The notes: generated by a model not told the origin, from the letters alone. Positions 41,118-50,270 are shown, numbered from the stretch's first letter. The stretch is DNA of 55,130 nt from Aquidulcibacter sp. (GCF_020253525.1 NZ_JADCBK010000037.1:1-55130); one strand, 5' to 3'. Numbers and translations: made by a program.

Positions 41118-42218
41118 TCAACTGCGCCACTTCAAGCTTTGTGGACGGATAGGGTTAGAAAAGGGCCGCCCCTCAGCCCGACTTTGCGCCCATTCCCGCT
41201 TGAGTTTGTTGTACCACTTAGCTTGTACGTCGATGTCGTCAATCCAAAGCATGCCTTTGGTAAATGGCAGGCCTTTATTCTGCAGGTCCACCATGCGGCC
41301 ATCTTGGTCCAGAAATTCGCGGGCTGCGGGGATTAAAATCGGCTTGATCAGATCGAGCAGTGGGGCCGCCGTCCAATAGCTAATTTGAGTAATCAGCGTC
41401 GATTTGCCGTCGATTGGCGTGAGACAGGTCAGCGTAAAGAATTGGCTCTTGTCATTTTCCACCACTTCCCAGCGAAAGCCCGGCACCATGAACACAATCT
41501 CGGTCGTCACCCCTTCCCCGAACAAGAGGCGATAGGCCAGAGAGTTTGACGACGGGGCGTGCCGCGCAATGGCCCAGCCATACAGCCGCGGCTCAAATTG
41601 CTTTTCCTTGATCTTGAGGCCAACAGACGGCGGCCGCCACCACCATTGATTATGCACAAAGGGCACGTGGGCCGGGTCCATCAGCCCCACCACCGCATTG
41701 TCCATATGGGCTTCAAACACCCGACTGACCACGAATTTGGGCTTATCCGCTTTAATCCCGAAATCTGGTGGGGGAAGGTCGGGCGTGCCGTCAAACCGGG
41801 GGTCGGACGAGAGATAGATAAAGACGAGGCCATTGCGCTCTGCATGGGGATAGCGCCGGACCTTCACTTTGGACGGGTCATAGGGTTGGCCTTCGACCAA
41901 GGACGGCATCAGCTTGCAAACGCCATCGCCGCCAAAGCGCCAACCATGATAGGGGCATTCAATGGTGGCTTGGCCATTGGTCTCAACTTGACGCCCAGCC
42001 GACAAGGGCACCGCGCGATGCGGGCAGACGTCGCGGATCGCCAAAACCTCACCCTGTGCGGTTCGGCCCAAAAGCACGGGCTCGCCCACAATCATGCGCC
42101 GGAATTGCTTGCCCGCCTTCAGCTCTGCCGACGTCGCGGCAAAATACCAGCAATCTAGCAACAGCCCATCAGAAGTGATGGATTGCGCTGTCGAGAGGGG
42201 GGAAACGTCATCAGCCAT
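41118..42218 (-). CDS. Rieske non-heme iron oxygenase, alpha subunit
   Basis: 366 residues. The N-terminal Rieske [2Fe-2S] domain has its ligands in DVCPHRAVPLSAG (CxH) and IECPYHGWRFGGDG (CxxH), ~residues 64-96. The C-terminal domain carries the mononuclear iron site near NAVVGLMDPAHVPFVHNQWW. By layout it belongs to the single-component-oxygenase branch that includes vanillate demethylase and pheophorbide a oxygenase-like enzymes. It needs a separate reductase, and none is nearby. It lies upstream of pntAA on the same strand, with a 96-bp gap. The substrate is unknown; a chromosomal aromatic, lipid or sterol-like target is possible. Confidence 0.88.
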   Translation of the reverse strand: MADDVSPLSTAQSITSDGLLLDCWYFAATSAELKAGKQFRRMIVGEPVLLGRTAQGEVLAIRDVCPHRAVPLSAGRQVETNGQATIECPYHGWRFGGDGVCKLMPSLVEGQPYDPSKVKVRRYPHAERNGLVFIYLSSDPRFDGTPDLPPPDFGIKADKPKFVVSRVFEAHMDNAVVGLMDPAHVPFVHNQWWWRPPSVGLKIKEKQFEPRLYGWAIARHAPSSNSLAYRLLFGEGVTTEIVFMVPGFRWEVVENDKSQFFTLTCLTPIDGKSTLITQISYWTAAPLLDLIKPILIPAAREFLDQDGRMVDLQNKGLPFTKGMLWIDDIDVQAKWYNKLKREWAQSRAEGRPFSNPIRPQSLKWRS

Positions 42219-42340
42219 AGCAAATCCTATAGACTAGTTTTGCCAACACGAAAAATATCATCCCATGCGGAAATCTGGCGCATCCAAATCCTCGGGCAGT
42301 GGCGTCTTATCTGTATCCAACCAACAATAAGGATACCAAC

Positions 42341-42751
42341 ATGAAAACCCTCCCCCTGATCCTCGCCACCGGCCATTTTTGCTTGAGCCTAGGCCTCGCA
42401 AGCCCCGTATTTGCAGCCATTCCGCAGGCGAAAGCCAAACCACAACAGGTCGTCACCCCCCTAAAGCCTGCCCAATTGGCGTGGGCAAAAGACTTAGCTC
42501 ACCCCGTCAGCCGACATACCTTGTGCCAACCCACGGGCCGCCAAGCCTTTAGTGCCAAGACCTGCTCAATCCTAACCCAGCTGTCGCCGAAACCGACGGC
42601 GGAAGGCCAGGCCATCGATATCAAGGCCTTGAAAGCCAATCGTGCGGTTTGGCTGTCCTTGCCCTTAAGCGTACGAGAGCGGCTAGAGACCTATGATCTG
42701 GTGGTGATTGCCACCGCCTCGGCCCCCGCCCAAGCCACGCTTGCTCGTTAG
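42341..42751 (+). CDS. Exported protein of unknown function
   Basis: 136 residues from ATG 42341, chosen for AAGGA 7 nt upstream. A signal peptide (MKTLPLILATGHFCLSLGLA, cut near VFAA) is followed by a ~115-residue domain with two cysteines (HTLCQPTGR and AKTCSILTQ) about 17 residues apart, probably a disulfide. A C-terminal WLSLPLSVRERLETYDLVVI helps place it as one folded unit. No family is recognised. It is divergent from the Rieske oxygenase. Confidence 0.65.
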   Translation: MKTLPLILATGHFCLSLGLASPVFAAIPQAKAKPQQVVTPLKPAQLAWAKDLAHPVSRHTLCQPTGRQAFSAKTCSILTQLSPKPTAEGQAIDIKALKANRAVWLSLPLSVRERLETYDLVVIATASAPAQATLAR

Positions 42752-42760
42752 TCCTAAAGA

Positions 42761-42821
42761 ATGCAGCTTGGCTGCATCCAAATCCAGCTGCGGCGGCGTC
42801 ACCTATTTTTGCCGTCGCCGC
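42761..42821 (+). terminator. Two hairpins between the exported-protein gene and the DUF6249 operon
   Basis: ATGCAGC/GCTGCAT (42761-42777) and GCGGCGGCG/CGTCGCCGC (42790-42821, one G-T pair; the loop has T5). They follow a stop codon and precede a new operon, so one or both may end the first transcript. Confidence 0.45.
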
Positions 42822-42842
42822 ACATGAGAAAAGGAATAAAAA

Positions 42843-43241
42843 ATGGAAAATGTTGGTGAATTCGTCCCCTTCATGCTCTTCTTCTGCATCACCGTCGGGG
42901 TACTCGCGACGCTCTATTGGAACGCCAAAGTCCGCGAAGGCCAGCAAGAAACCCTGCGCCAAGTCATCGCCTCTGGCCAAAAGCTGGATGAGACCACGCT
43001 AAAGCTCATGGTGAAGGCCCCCAACTCGCCAGAAATGGACCTTCGCGCTGGCATTATCAGCCTGATGATGGGCTTGGGCTTTTGTGTTGCAGGTGGAATT
43101 GTGATGCTAACAGGCAATGACGAAGGCTTCGGCGTGGGCACAATCTTGATCCTGATTGGTGTTGTTTTGGCCTTTACCGGCGCAGGTCAGCTTTTGAGCT
43201 GGCGCTTGCGCCGCCCTGCTCCTTCGTCTGAACCGCAATAA
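42843..43241 (+). CDS. DUF6249-type membrane protein
   Basis: 132 residues with three membrane segments: VPFMLFFCITVGVLATLYWN near the N-terminus, then AGIISLMMGLGFCVAGGIVM and GTILILIGVVLAFTGAGQLL. The cytoplasmic stretch between the first two (VREGQQETLRQVIASGQKLD, ending DLRAG) matches the DUF6249 pattern. AAGGA lies 8 nt before the ATG. It is the first gene of an operon with an ECF sigma factor and a small membrane protein; this set recurs in Caulobacterales and suggests envelope-stress or membrane-state signalling (inference). Confidence 0.8.
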   Translation: MENVGEFVPFMLFFCITVGVLATLYWNAKVREGQQETLRQVIASGQKLDETTLKLMVKAPNSPEMDLRAGIISLMMGLGFCVAGGIVMLTGNDEGFGVGTILILIGVVLAFTGAGQLLSWRLRRPAPSSEPQ

Positions 43242-43266
43242 GACGAGGGGAAACGCGAACTCGGTC

Positions 43267-43884
43267 ATGACCATGCACACCAGTCAAACGCTTGTCAGCG
43301 ATATTGATGAAGCCTTGGTCAAGCGCGCCCGCACGGGTTCCTCCAACGCGTTTGACCAGCTGGTGCGCCGTCATCAAGCCGCCGTTCGTGGCTTCCTGTG
43401 CCGGATGGTCCAAGAGCCAAGCTTGGCCGACGATCTGGCACAGGAGACTTTTTTGAAAGCTTGGAGAAATCTCTCGCGTTGGCGCGGGGCAGACCAAGCG
43501 GGGGGCAGTTTTCGGGGTTGGCTGTTTTCCATCGCCGTCAATGCCGCCCATGACCAACGTCGCAGCCAAGCCCGGTCGCAAAAGCGCGACACCGATTGGC
43601 TCGCCGATCAAGACCAAATTGGCACCCAAGAAGCAGGCCTCGCCGCCAAGCTCGACCTCGATAAAGTGCTAGAAGCCCTCTCCCCCGATCAGCGATTGGT
43701 GGTTTCCCTCTGCTTCGGGGCTGGCCTGTCCCATGCCGAAGCCGCCCAAGCTTTGTCCATGCCGCTTGGCACCGTCAAAAGCCACGCCCAGCGCGGGCGA
43801 GAACGCGCCCTCGAAGTCATGCGGGACTTGCGCCCCGCGGCCCCAACGGCCAAATTCGATCTGTCAGAAAGCCATCAGCCATGA
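43267..43884 (+). CDS. ECF-type RNA polymerase sigma factor
   Basis: 205 residues with sigma region 2 (SSNAFDQLVRRHQAAVRGFL, then LADDLAQETFLKAWRNLSRW) and region 4 (LEALSPDQRLVVSLCFGAGL, then EAAQALSMPLGTVKSHAQRG). Region 3 is absent, as in all ECF factors. It should direct polymerase to a small stress regulon. The product lies between the DUF6249 gene and a small membrane protein whose start overlaps its stop (ATGA). That downstream protein is the candidate anti-sigma factor. Confidence 0.93.
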   Translation: MTMHTSQTLVSDIDEALVKRARTGSSNAFDQLVRRHQAAVRGFLCRMVQEPSLADDLAQETFLKAWRNLSRWRGADQAGGSFRGWLFSIAVNAAHDQRRSQARSQKRDTDWLADQDQIGTQEAGLAAKLDLDKVLEALSPDQRLVVSLCFGAGLSHAEAAQALSMPLGTVKSHAQRGRERALEVMRDLRPAAPTAKFDLSESHQP

Positions 43885-44210
43885 ACCAAGACGATCTCGC
43901 TCTCAAATCCTTATTCTTGGAAGCCCAGGCTTTTGAAGAAGCTGCCTCTAACGAAGCCTTTGTGGCGGGCGTCATGAAGGAAGTTCAAGCCGATATCGCG
44001 CGCAAACAGGTTTGGCGCGACGTGACTGGGATCATGCTCATGGTGATCGTTTTGAGCCTGCTTGCCTATCTGGCCCCCACGGGTCTGCCCATTATCCAAT
44101 CGGCCGTTCTGGGAAGTGCTGCTGCTTACGGCCTCAGCCAACAGGCCGTCCTATTGACCCTGGTGCTGGGCCTCAGTTTTGGCGGCTGGTGGTTGGCGAC
44201 GAAAAACTAG
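43881..44210 (+). CDS. Small membrane protein, candidate anti-sigma factor
   Basis: 109 residues. A polar N-terminal ~50 residues ([20 protein letters not shown]) is followed by two membrane segments, [20 protein letters not shown] and [19 protein letters not shown]. The start overlaps the sigma factor stop by 4 nt, so translation is coupled. A cytoplasmic head followed by membrane helices is the usual anti-sigma layout, but no zinc-binding HxxxCxxC motif is present. The function is inferred from position. Its 3' end overlaps rimO by 4 bp on the other strand. Confidence 0.65.
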   Translation: MNQDDLALKSLFLEAQAFEEAASNEAFVAGVMKEVQADIARKQVWRDVTGIMLMVIVLSLLAYLAPTGLPIIQSAVLGSAAAYGLSQQAVLLTLVLGLSFGGWWLATKN

Positions 44211-45535
44211 ATCGCTTCGCCAACCAGATCATAATCACCCGCATCTACCACGCGCGCCCGCACGATATCGCCGGGCTTGGCCTTCTTAAAGCCGTGCAGC
44301 TCAATCGCGCCATCCACTTCTGGCGCATCCCAAACCGTACGGCCAATCGGGCCTTCATCATCAACCTCATCAATGATGACATCGACTTCTTTCCCGATCT
44401 TGGTGGCCAAACGCTGTTCGGAGACTTCGCGGGCGACTTCCATAAAGCGGTGCCAGCGTTCTTCCTTCACTTCCTCGGGCACTTGGCCTTCAAGGTCGCG
44501 CGAGGCGGCATGGACGACATTTTCATATTTGAAACAGCCAACTCGGTCGATTTGGCCTTCGCGCATGAAGTCGAGCAAGAGGCTGAAATCTTCCTCCGTC
44601 TCGCCGGGGAAGCCAACGATAAAGGTCGAGCGGATCGCAAGATCAGGGCATTCTGACCGCCATTTGGCAATGCGGGCGGCCTGCTTGTCTTGATTGGCAG
44701 GGCGGCGCATCGCCTTCAACACACGCGGGCTTGCGTGCTGAAACGGAATGTCGAGGTAAGGCAGGATTTTGCCCTCTGCCATCAGATGAATGGCTTCATC
44801 TACATGGGGGTACGGATAGACATAATGCAGGCGCACCCACGCACCCAAACTGCCTAAGTCCTTGCAGAGATCATAGAATTTCGCGCGATACTCGCGGTCC
44901 TTCCAGCTGCTGGTGGCATAGCCAATATCGAGGCCATAGGCGGAGGTATCTTGGCTGATCACCAAGAGTTCTTTCACGCCTGCGCCCACCAATTTCTCAG
45001 CCTCTGCCATGACATGGGCGGCGGGGCGCGACACGAGATCACCGCGCAGCTTGGGGATGATGCAGAAGGAACAGCGATTGTTGCAGCCCTCAGAGATTTT
45101 CAAATAGGCATAATGGCGCGGCGTCAGCTTAACCCCGCCTTCGGGCACCAGATCCAAGAACGGGTCATGGCTGGGCGGCAGCGCGGTGTGCACCGCCGAC
45201 ATCACGCTCTCATATTGCTGCGGGCCGGTGATCGCCAAAACCTTTGGATGACGCTCGCGGATCACATCCGGCTCTGCCCCCAGACAGCCGGTGACGATGA
45301 CTTTGCCATTTTCGGCAATCGCCTCGCCAATGGCATCCAAGCTTTCTTCGCGTGCCGAGTCGAGAAAGCCACAGGTATTCACCAACACCAGGTCTGCCCC
45401 GCTATAATCGGGGGCAATCTGATAGCCTTCAGCCCGCAAGCGCGTGATAATCCGCTCACTATCCACCAGCGCCTTCGGGCAGCCCAGCGATACAATGCCA
45501 ACTTTGGGAATGGTTTTTTCAAGTGCGTCTGTCAT
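44207..45535 (-). CDS. rimO: Ribosomal protein S12 methylthiotransferase
   Basis: 442 residues. RimO adds a methylthio group to an aspartate of ribosomal protein S12 using radical SAM chemistry. The N-terminal UPF0004 domain has [12 protein letters not shown] and [20 protein letters not shown] with further cysteines at VTGCLGAEP, binding the auxiliary cluster. The radical SAM cluster is at [18 protein letters not shown] (CxxxCxxC). A C-terminal TRAM domain begins near [12 protein letters not shown]. All motifs are intact. RimO rather than MiaB is favoured by CPKALVDSE. Confidence 0.96.
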   Translation of the reverse strand: MTDALEKTIPKVGIVSLGCPKALVDSERIITRLRAEGYQIAPDYSGADLVLVNTCGFLDSAREESLDAIGEAIAENGKVIVTGCLGAEPDVIRERHPKVLAITGPQQYESVMSAVHTALPPSHDPFLDLVPEGGVKLTPRHYAYLKISEGCNNRCSFCIIPKLRGDLVSRPAAHVMAEAEKLVGAGVKELLVISQDTSAYGLDIGYATSSWKDREYRAKFYDLCKDLGSLGAWVRLHYVYPYPHVDEAIHLMAEGKILPYLDIPFQHASPRVLKAMRRPANQDKQAARIAKWRSECPDLAIRSTFIVGFPGETEEDFSLLLDFMREGQIDRVGCFKYENVVHAASRDLEGQVPEEVKEERWHRFMEVAREVSEQRLATKIGKEVDVIIDEVDDEGPIGRTVWDAPEVDGAIELHGFKKAKPGDIVRARVVDAGDYDLVGEAI

Positions 45536-45603
45536 CGGCTGGCTTTAGCGCGCGAGGCCTTGTGGGGCAAGGCGCGGGGTTCGCCTTGATGACACCAAGG
45601 GCG

Positions 45604-45696
45604 ATGTCATCCCGGACGGCGTAGCCGATCCGGGATCTCCTGCCGCAAAGTCCCCTGAGGTCTCCGCTCTCCACTTCGTTCCGGTGGGGATGACAT
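45604..45696. repeat. REP-like palindromic element
   Basis: Outer arms ATGTCATCCC (45604-45613) and GGGATGACAT (45687-45696) are exact inverted repeats. Nested inside, ATCCCGGA (45609-45616) and TCCGGGAT (45629-45636) form a second hairpin. The element sits in the 300-bp gap upstream of rimO, and similar TCATCCCGGA elements are common between alphaproteobacterial genes. Confidence 0.75.
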
Positions 45697-45835
45697 TGTT
45701 TTGGGTGGTGGTGTGGGTGTTGCCATCCGGGTCCACCAAACACAAAAATATGTCCGCCGGAACAGTGGTTAACCCTTGCCGAATGCGGCGCTTGCGCGCA
45801 TGTTTAGCCTTGGGACGGGCAAGTGGAGAGATGAG

Positions 45836-46483
45836 ATGAAAACGCTTGTAACTTTGATTGCCCTTGCTGCGACGGTCGGCCTATCGGCCTGTGCCACAAC
45901 GACGACGAAGTCAGGACCAACGCCTTATCAGGCCGCAGCAACAGGCAAATTTGGCTTCACGGATCAACGGATTGAAGCCAATCGCTATCGCATTACGTTT
46001 GAAGGCAATAGCAAGACGACCCGCCAACGGGTTGAAGATTCGCTCTTGCTACGCGCTGCCGATGTGACCATTGATAACGGCTATGATTGGTTTCAGATTG
46101 CCCAACGCGCGACCGATCCCAAGACCTATAGCCGCCCTCAATTGAGGTCGCGATGGGCGTTTGGCGGCGGATTTGGCTATTCTTCCTTCCGGACCTTCCA
46201 TCCCCGCTATGGCTGGGTCAGCTATTATGATCCCTTCTGGTCTAACGGCTTTTATGATCCGTTCTTCGATCGGTTTGACACCGAAGAGATCACACGGTTT
46301 CAAGCCACCGCAGAGATCATCCTTGGCAAGGGTCCAAAACCAACAGACCGCGCCGATGCTTATGATGCGCGGGATGTGAAGACGAATTTGGCCCCACGTA
46401 TTATCCCGCCCCCGGCCCCGGTGCCAACGGTGGCTCCAGCTCCGGCCGCGCCGTCCCCCGCTTCCACAGCCGCGAAGACCTGA
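45836..46483 (+). CDS. CC0125/CC1285-family lipoprotein
   Basis: 215 residues from ATG 45836 (MKTLVTLIALAATVGLSACA); the frame is open 20 codons further up without support. The lipobox is LSAC. The mature region has the family pattern GFTDQRIEANRYRITFEGNS, then DSLLLRAADVTIDNGYDWFQ. An aromatic/glycine-rich stretch follows (RYGWVSYYDPFWSNGFYDPF), and a proline/alanine tail ends the protein. The family is named from Caulobacter proteins and has no assigned function. It shares TGATG with the cupin gene, so the two are co-translated. Confidence 0.85.
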   Translation: MKTLVTLIALAATVGLSACATTTTKSGPTPYQAAATGKFGFTDQRIEANRYRITFEGNSKTTRQRVEDSLLLRAADVTIDNGYDWFQIAQRATDPKTYSRPQLRSRWAFGGGFGYSSFRTFHPRYGWVSYYDPFWSNGFYDPFFDRFDTEEITRFQATAEIILGKGPKPTDRADAYDARDVKTNLAPRIIPPPAPVPTVAPAPAAPSPASTAAKT

Positions 46484-46839
46484 TGCGGATCATCCTGTTT
46501 CGCGATGCGGTGGAACCAGTCGAACCCTGGCAGCCTGCGCCGGATCGTGTGGTGCAGGCTGGGGCGGCAGGGGGAACGCAGAATTTATATGAAAGCCCTG
46601 ATGGACGGGTCTTTGCTGGCATTTGGCATGCCACACGTGGCGCGTGGCGGGTTGTCTATGACGAGATGGAATATTGCCACATCACCAAGGGCCGCGCGCG
46701 TCTAACATCGTCTGCGGGCGAGGTCATTGAGGTGCAAGCCGGAGATGGCTTTGTCATTCCTAACGGGTTTGAGGGCGTGTGGGACGTGCTGGAAGATATG
46801 GAAAAGCACTATGTGATCGTGCTTCCGCCGCAGGTTTAG
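46483..46839 (+). CDS. Cupin-domain protein (DUF861-like)
   Basis: 118 residues forming one small cupin barrel: GRVFAGIWHATRGAWRVVYD, then EMEYCHITKGRARLTSS (the E/H-x-x-x...G motif) and VIEVQAGDGFVIPNGFEGVW. This is the Cupin_3 (DUF861) type, related to ureidoglycolate-pathway and unknown cupins. The metal-binding residues appear reduced compared with classical cupins, so activity is uncertain. It overlaps the upstream lipoprotein stop by 1 nt. Confidence 0.85.
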   Translation: MRIILFRDAVEPVEPWQPAPDRVVQAGAAGGTQNLYESPDGRVFAGIWHATRGAWRVVYDEMEYCHITKGRARLTSSAGEVIEVQAGDGFVIPNGFEGVWDVLEDMEKHYVIVLPPQV

Positions 46840-46869
46840 CGGGGTGTTTGTTTCGACTCGTCTGGACAT

Positions 46870-46901
46870 GGCTTTGGTACGGCCTATGCCTCACCAAAGC
46901 C
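46870..46901. terminator. Hairpin between the cupin gene and the superoxide dismutase gene
   Basis: GGCTTTGGT and ACCAAAGCC pair over 9 bp around a 14-nt loop, between convergent genes. A T-run is lacking, so termination is likely but not certain. Confidence 0.5.
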
Positions 46902-46939
46902 TTCCACGTGTCGTCTATAAATCAGCCTCACTCTGAACC

Positions 46940-47677
46940 CTAAGGCTTTACGGCCTCCGCATAGAGTTTGGAGACTTGGTTCCAGTTAATCAGGCTCCAC
47001 CACGCATCGACATAATCGGCGCGCTTGTTTTGGTACTTCAGATAATAGGCGTGTTCCCACACATCATTGCCAAGGATCGGCTTGCCGCGGAAATCGCCAA
47101 TATCCATCAGAGGATTATCCTGATTGGGGGTAGAGCCGACCGCCAATTTGCCGTCTGGCTTCACGATCAACCAAGCCCAACCAGAGCCAAAACGGCCCAT
47201 GGATGCCGCGCGGAACTGGGCCTTAAAGGCATCCAGCGAACCAAAGTCGCGGTTGATTGCGGCGGTCAGTTCGGGTGAAGGCGCGCCGCCCGTACCCACA
47301 GGGGTCATGATCTTCCAGAAAAAGCTGTGGTTCCAATGCCCGCCAGCATTATTGCGGATGGCGGCTGGCGCGGTAGAGGCCGAGGCCAGCAGTGCTTCTA
47401 AGCTTTTGCCTGCATAGGCTGGATTGGCACTGATAGCGGCATTGAGACCCGCGACTTGTGCGCCATGGTGACGCTCAAAATGGAGGCGCATGGTGGCTTC
47501 ATCAATGATCGGCTCCAGAGCGCCATAAGCATAGGGCAGAGCCACTTGCGTGAAGGCCGGTGCAGCAGGTGTCACAGCTGCGGCAGGGGCTGTTGGTGCT
47601 GTCGCGGGGGTAGGGGTTTGGGCCAAGGCGGCAGACGATAGCAGGCTCAAGGCAGAGAGGGTCAGGACGAGGCGCAT
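46940..47677 (-). CDS. Exported Fe/Mn superoxide dismutase
   Basis: 245 residues. A signal peptide (MRLVLTLSALSLLSSAALAQ) and a ~20-residue Pro/Ala/Thr linker precede a complete Fe/Mn SOD domain. Metal ligands: His in MRLHFERHH, His in GGHWNHSFFW, and Asp/His in NDVWEHAYYLKYQNKRADYV. Most SODs of this family are cytoplasmic, so a periplasmic form is notable; it would protect the envelope from external superoxide. Whether it uses Fe or Mn cannot be settled by eye. It is a single-gene transcription unit. Confidence 0.93.
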   Translation of the reverse strand: MRLVLTLSALSLLSSAALAQTPTPATAPTAPAAAVTPAAPAFTQVALPYAYGALEPIIDEATMRLHFERHHGAQVAGLNAAISANPAYAGKSLEALLASASTAPAAIRNNAGGHWNHSFFWKIMTPVGTGGAPSPELTAAINRDFGSLDAFKAQFRAASMGRFGSGWAWLIVKPDGKLAVGSTPNQDNPLMDIGDFRGKPILGNDVWEHAYYLKYQNKRADYVDAWWSLINWNQVSKLYAEAVKP

Positions 47678-47811
47678 AAATTCTACTTTCCTAAAGGGAT
47701 GGTGCGAACATGGTCTGAGGCGGCGGCAGAAACAAGGCGGCTTGTGCTGACAATAATGTCACCCATTCAGCAATCTTGCTTTAAGAGCAGGGCATAAAGA
47801 GGGCAGGAAGT

Positions 47812-48015
47812 ATGGAAGAACGCGTGGAAGCCTTAGAAGTTCACGTCATGCATTTGATGCGCACCGTTGAAGAGCTGTCGGACCTATCCCATCAGCAAGC
47901 CGATGAGATTAAGCGCCTCAACCGTCGGCTGGAACTCCTGTTAGAGCGGGAGGCGCAGCGCCAGCACGACAGCTCAGAACCGCCACCGCCGGATCAAAAG
48001 CCACCGCATTATTGA
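47812..48015 (+). CDS. slyX: SlyX-family protein
   Basis: 67 residues. A heptad-patterned coiled coil (MEERVEALEVHVMHLMRTVE, then QQADEIKRLNRRLELLLERE) ends in a polar, proline-rich tail with PPHY, the SlyX hallmark. AGGAAGT lies just before the ATG. The function is unknown. It is convergent with the DUF2332 gene. Confidence 0.9.
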   Translation: MEERVEALEVHVMHLMRTVEELSDLSHQQADEIKRLNRRLELLLEREAQRQHDSSEPPPPDQKPPHY

Positions 48016-48027
48016 GGTGAGTTCGCT

Positions 48028-49101
48028 TTAGGCCCCATGCCAGTGCACAAAGCGGCCATGGGGATCAATATCTGCCAGCACCCGCTTGCGCCCAGACGGC
48101 CACTCGATCAGTTCCAGAGTCATGCTGGCACCATCTTGAGCCCGTCCCAAAATCCCACCGGGCTCATACCGTAACCACGCCAGCGGGGCCTCAGGCGTGG
48201 CGCGTGCGCCTTCGGTCTCAATGGCCAGCGTGATGGCATCGCGTACGGCTTGCGGCGGATATTGGAAGAAGACGGAATGATAGATGACCGTCAAAGCATC
48301 TTTCGCGCGGGCCGCAAGCTTGGCCTTAATCCAGTCACCTGCATCGCCTTTGTCGGGTGTGATGGACTGAGCCGCGGCAATTTCCATCGCCGCATTCAAC
48401 CGCTCTAACCGCTCGGGCTGGTCAGGCCAGATATAGGCGCGTAAGCGCAAACGGTCTTCTGGCAAAGCCGCGTTCAGGGGGTTTTGGTCGCAGGCCGCGC
48501 GGTTGCGGATGGCGGCATGGGCTGGAAAGCGCGGAGCAGGGCCGCTCCACTGGGTTGAGAGTTCGACGCGCGGTCCCGCGATGGGGCTGTCCCACTGCCA
48601 GCTGCCAAAATCATAATGAAAGCGGTCCATGCTGAGATTGAGCCCGGCCGATGCCCCAAGCTCCAGCACGTCTATCGGCCCGTCAAAAGCCTCAGCGGCG
48701 GCACACAGGCCGGGCCACAGGCCCATAGCGCGGCGCACTTCATTGGTCTGTGGTGGGGACTTTAGAAATTCGCGCACCCACGCCCCTCGCATGCGCAGGC
48801 TTTCCACCGCGACCGGCCAAGCTTCCGCCATAGACCAAGGGCGGCCTTGCTGCGGCCAGACTTGCGCCAAACTGCCATCAGGATCGGTCAGGACAAGGGC
48901 ATGCAGGGCACCTGCCAAGCGCAGCGCCAAAGCATCTTGGATCGGATGGGTTATCCACGCCTGCGTCAAGTCTGCGATGATGCCACCCGCTTCAAAGTCC
49001 GCGGCCATGATGTCGCAGAGCTGGGCTGTAAAGGGGGAGTCGAACGCTTTGCACCAAATGGCTTGTTGTCGCAGAGCCTCTGGGATTGTGACATCTACCA
49101 T
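48028..49101 (-). CDS. DUF2332 protein
   Basis: 357 residues of the DUF2332 family. The N-terminal part has LRQQAIWCKAFDSPFTAQLC. The centre has PIDVLELGASAGLNLSMDRF, a glycine-rich loop like the SAM-binding motif of methyltransferases, and ALTVIYHSVFFQYPPQAVRD lies further on. A methyltransferase-like fold is therefore plausible, though the family is uncharacterised. Its start overlaps the upstream CoA-transferase stop by 1 nt, so it is the last gene of the vapB-to-DUF2332 run. Confidence 0.85.
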   Translation of the reverse strand: MVDVTIPEALRQQAIWCKAFDSPFTAQLCDIMAADFEAGGIIADLTQAWITHPIQDALALRLAGALHALVLTDPDGSLAQVWPQQGRPWSMAEAWPVAVESLRMRGAWVREFLKSPPQTNEVRRAMGLWPGLCAAAEAFDGPIDVLELGASAGLNLSMDRFHYDFGSWQWDSPIAGPRVELSTQWSGPAPRFPAHAAIRNRAACDQNPLNAALPEDRLRLRAYIWPDQPERLERLNAAMEIAAAQSITPDKGDAGDWIKAKLAARAKDALTVIYHSVFFQYPPQAVRDAITLAIETEGARATPEAPLAWLRYEPGGILGRAQDGASMTLELIEWPSGRKRVLADIDPHGRFVHWHGA

Positions 49102-50270
49102 CAGATCGCACCACGCGCCTTCAAGGCCGCAATTGCGCTGGCATCAAGGCCTGCCTCTGCCGCCAAGCTTTCCGAATCGGCCCCATAGTCTGGCAAGGTC
49201 AAGCGCGCTTCGCCCGGCTCATCACGGAAGCGAATGGGAATGCCCAAATGCTTATGTCCGTCTGCATCGGTCAGCACCATGCCGCGCGAGATTGTATAGG
49301 GGTCTTCCATCGCATCCTTTAGGCTGCGCACGGGGGCCCAGCACAGATCGACGTCCTTTAGAAAGTCGCTCCACTCGTCCAAGGTCTTGCTGGCAAAGGT
49401 TTCCTCAAAATAGCGCTTGAGCGGGTCTTGGCCGGGGCCGGGCTCAAGCTTGGCATAGTCGAACAGATCAGGCCGGCCCAACGCGTCGAGCAAGTTTTTC
49501 GCGAAATGATGCTCGGACCCACCCAAGACCAAGAACTTTCCATCCTTGGTCTCATAAGGCCGATACATGGCCGCGCCACCAAATGGCCGCATCTCCTTTG
49601 CTACGGGATGGGCATTATCGGCAAAGACGGGCCCAAGAACATTGGGCGTCCAAGCCAGAAGGGCATCATACATAGAAAGATCGATATAATCGCCCTTGCC
49701 CGTTTCTGCGCGGCGATAGAGGGCCATCATGATCGCGGCAAATGCCATCAGGCTCGCGGCCATATCCGCCGCCGGGATAGACGGGCTGGCGGGCTTATTG
49801 TCGGTCAGGCCCCGGTTCAGATCAACCAGCCCCGCCATGGCTTCCATGGTGAGATCATGACCGGGTTTGTTCACATATTTGCCGTCTTGGCCAAAGCCCG
49901 CGATAGAGCAGTAGACGATGCGCGGATTGATCGCGGCAATCGTGTCATAATCCACGCCAAGCCGCTTCACGACGCCCGGACGGAAAGCTTCAACAATCAC
50001 ATCCGCCTCTGCGGCCAGCTTCAAGAACAGCGCACGCGCCTCAGGATCTTTCAGATTGATCTTCAGGCTGCGCTTGCCCCGCGCGATATTGCGAAACCAG
50101 ACCGACACGCCGTCTTCGGTCTTATAGCCGATCACGCGGGTCGGTTCGCCCACGCCATTGGCAGGCTCTACCATCACCACATCGGCCCCATGGTCAGCCA
50201 TCATCATGGTCATATGGGGCCCTGGCAAAAAGGCGGAGAGGTCCAGAACTTTGAGGCCTTGGAGTTTCAT
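49101..50270 (-). CDS. CaiB/BaiF family III CoA-transferase
   Basis: 389 residues. Family III enzymes move CoA between carboxylic acids (formyl-, succinyl- or acyl-CoA). Signature stretches: KLQGLKVLDLSAFLPGPHMT, then ADHGADVVMVEPANGVGEPT, KINLKDPEARALFLKLAAEA and PRIVYCSIAGFGQDG. The catalytic Asp is in the KPGHDLTMEAMAG region (~residue 137). By pattern it is close to alpha-methylacyl-CoA racemase or other CaiB proteins. A second family member directly upstream (3 nt apart) is not a duplicate. A role in acyl-CoA breakdown fits the acyl-CoA dehydrogenase ~4.5 kb away. Confidence 0.92.
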   Translation of the reverse strand: MKLQGLKVLDLSAFLPGPHMTMMMADHGADVVMVEPANGVGEPTRVIGYKTEDGVSVWFRNIARGKRSLKINLKDPEARALFLKLAAEADVIVEAFRPGVVKRLGVDYDTIAAINPRIVYCSIAGFGQDGKYVNKPGHDLTMEAMAGLVDLNRGLTDNKPASPSIPAADMAASLMAFAAIMMALYRRAETGKGDYIDLSMYDALLAWTPNVLGPVFADNAHPVAKEMRPFGGAAMYRPYETKDGKFLVLGGSEHHFAKNLLDALGRPDLFDYAKLEPGPGQDPLKRYFEETFASKTLDEWSDFLKDVDLCWAPVRSLKDAMEDPYTISRGMVLTDADGHKHLGIPIRFRDEPGEARLTLPDYGADSESLAAEAGLDASAIAALKARGAI

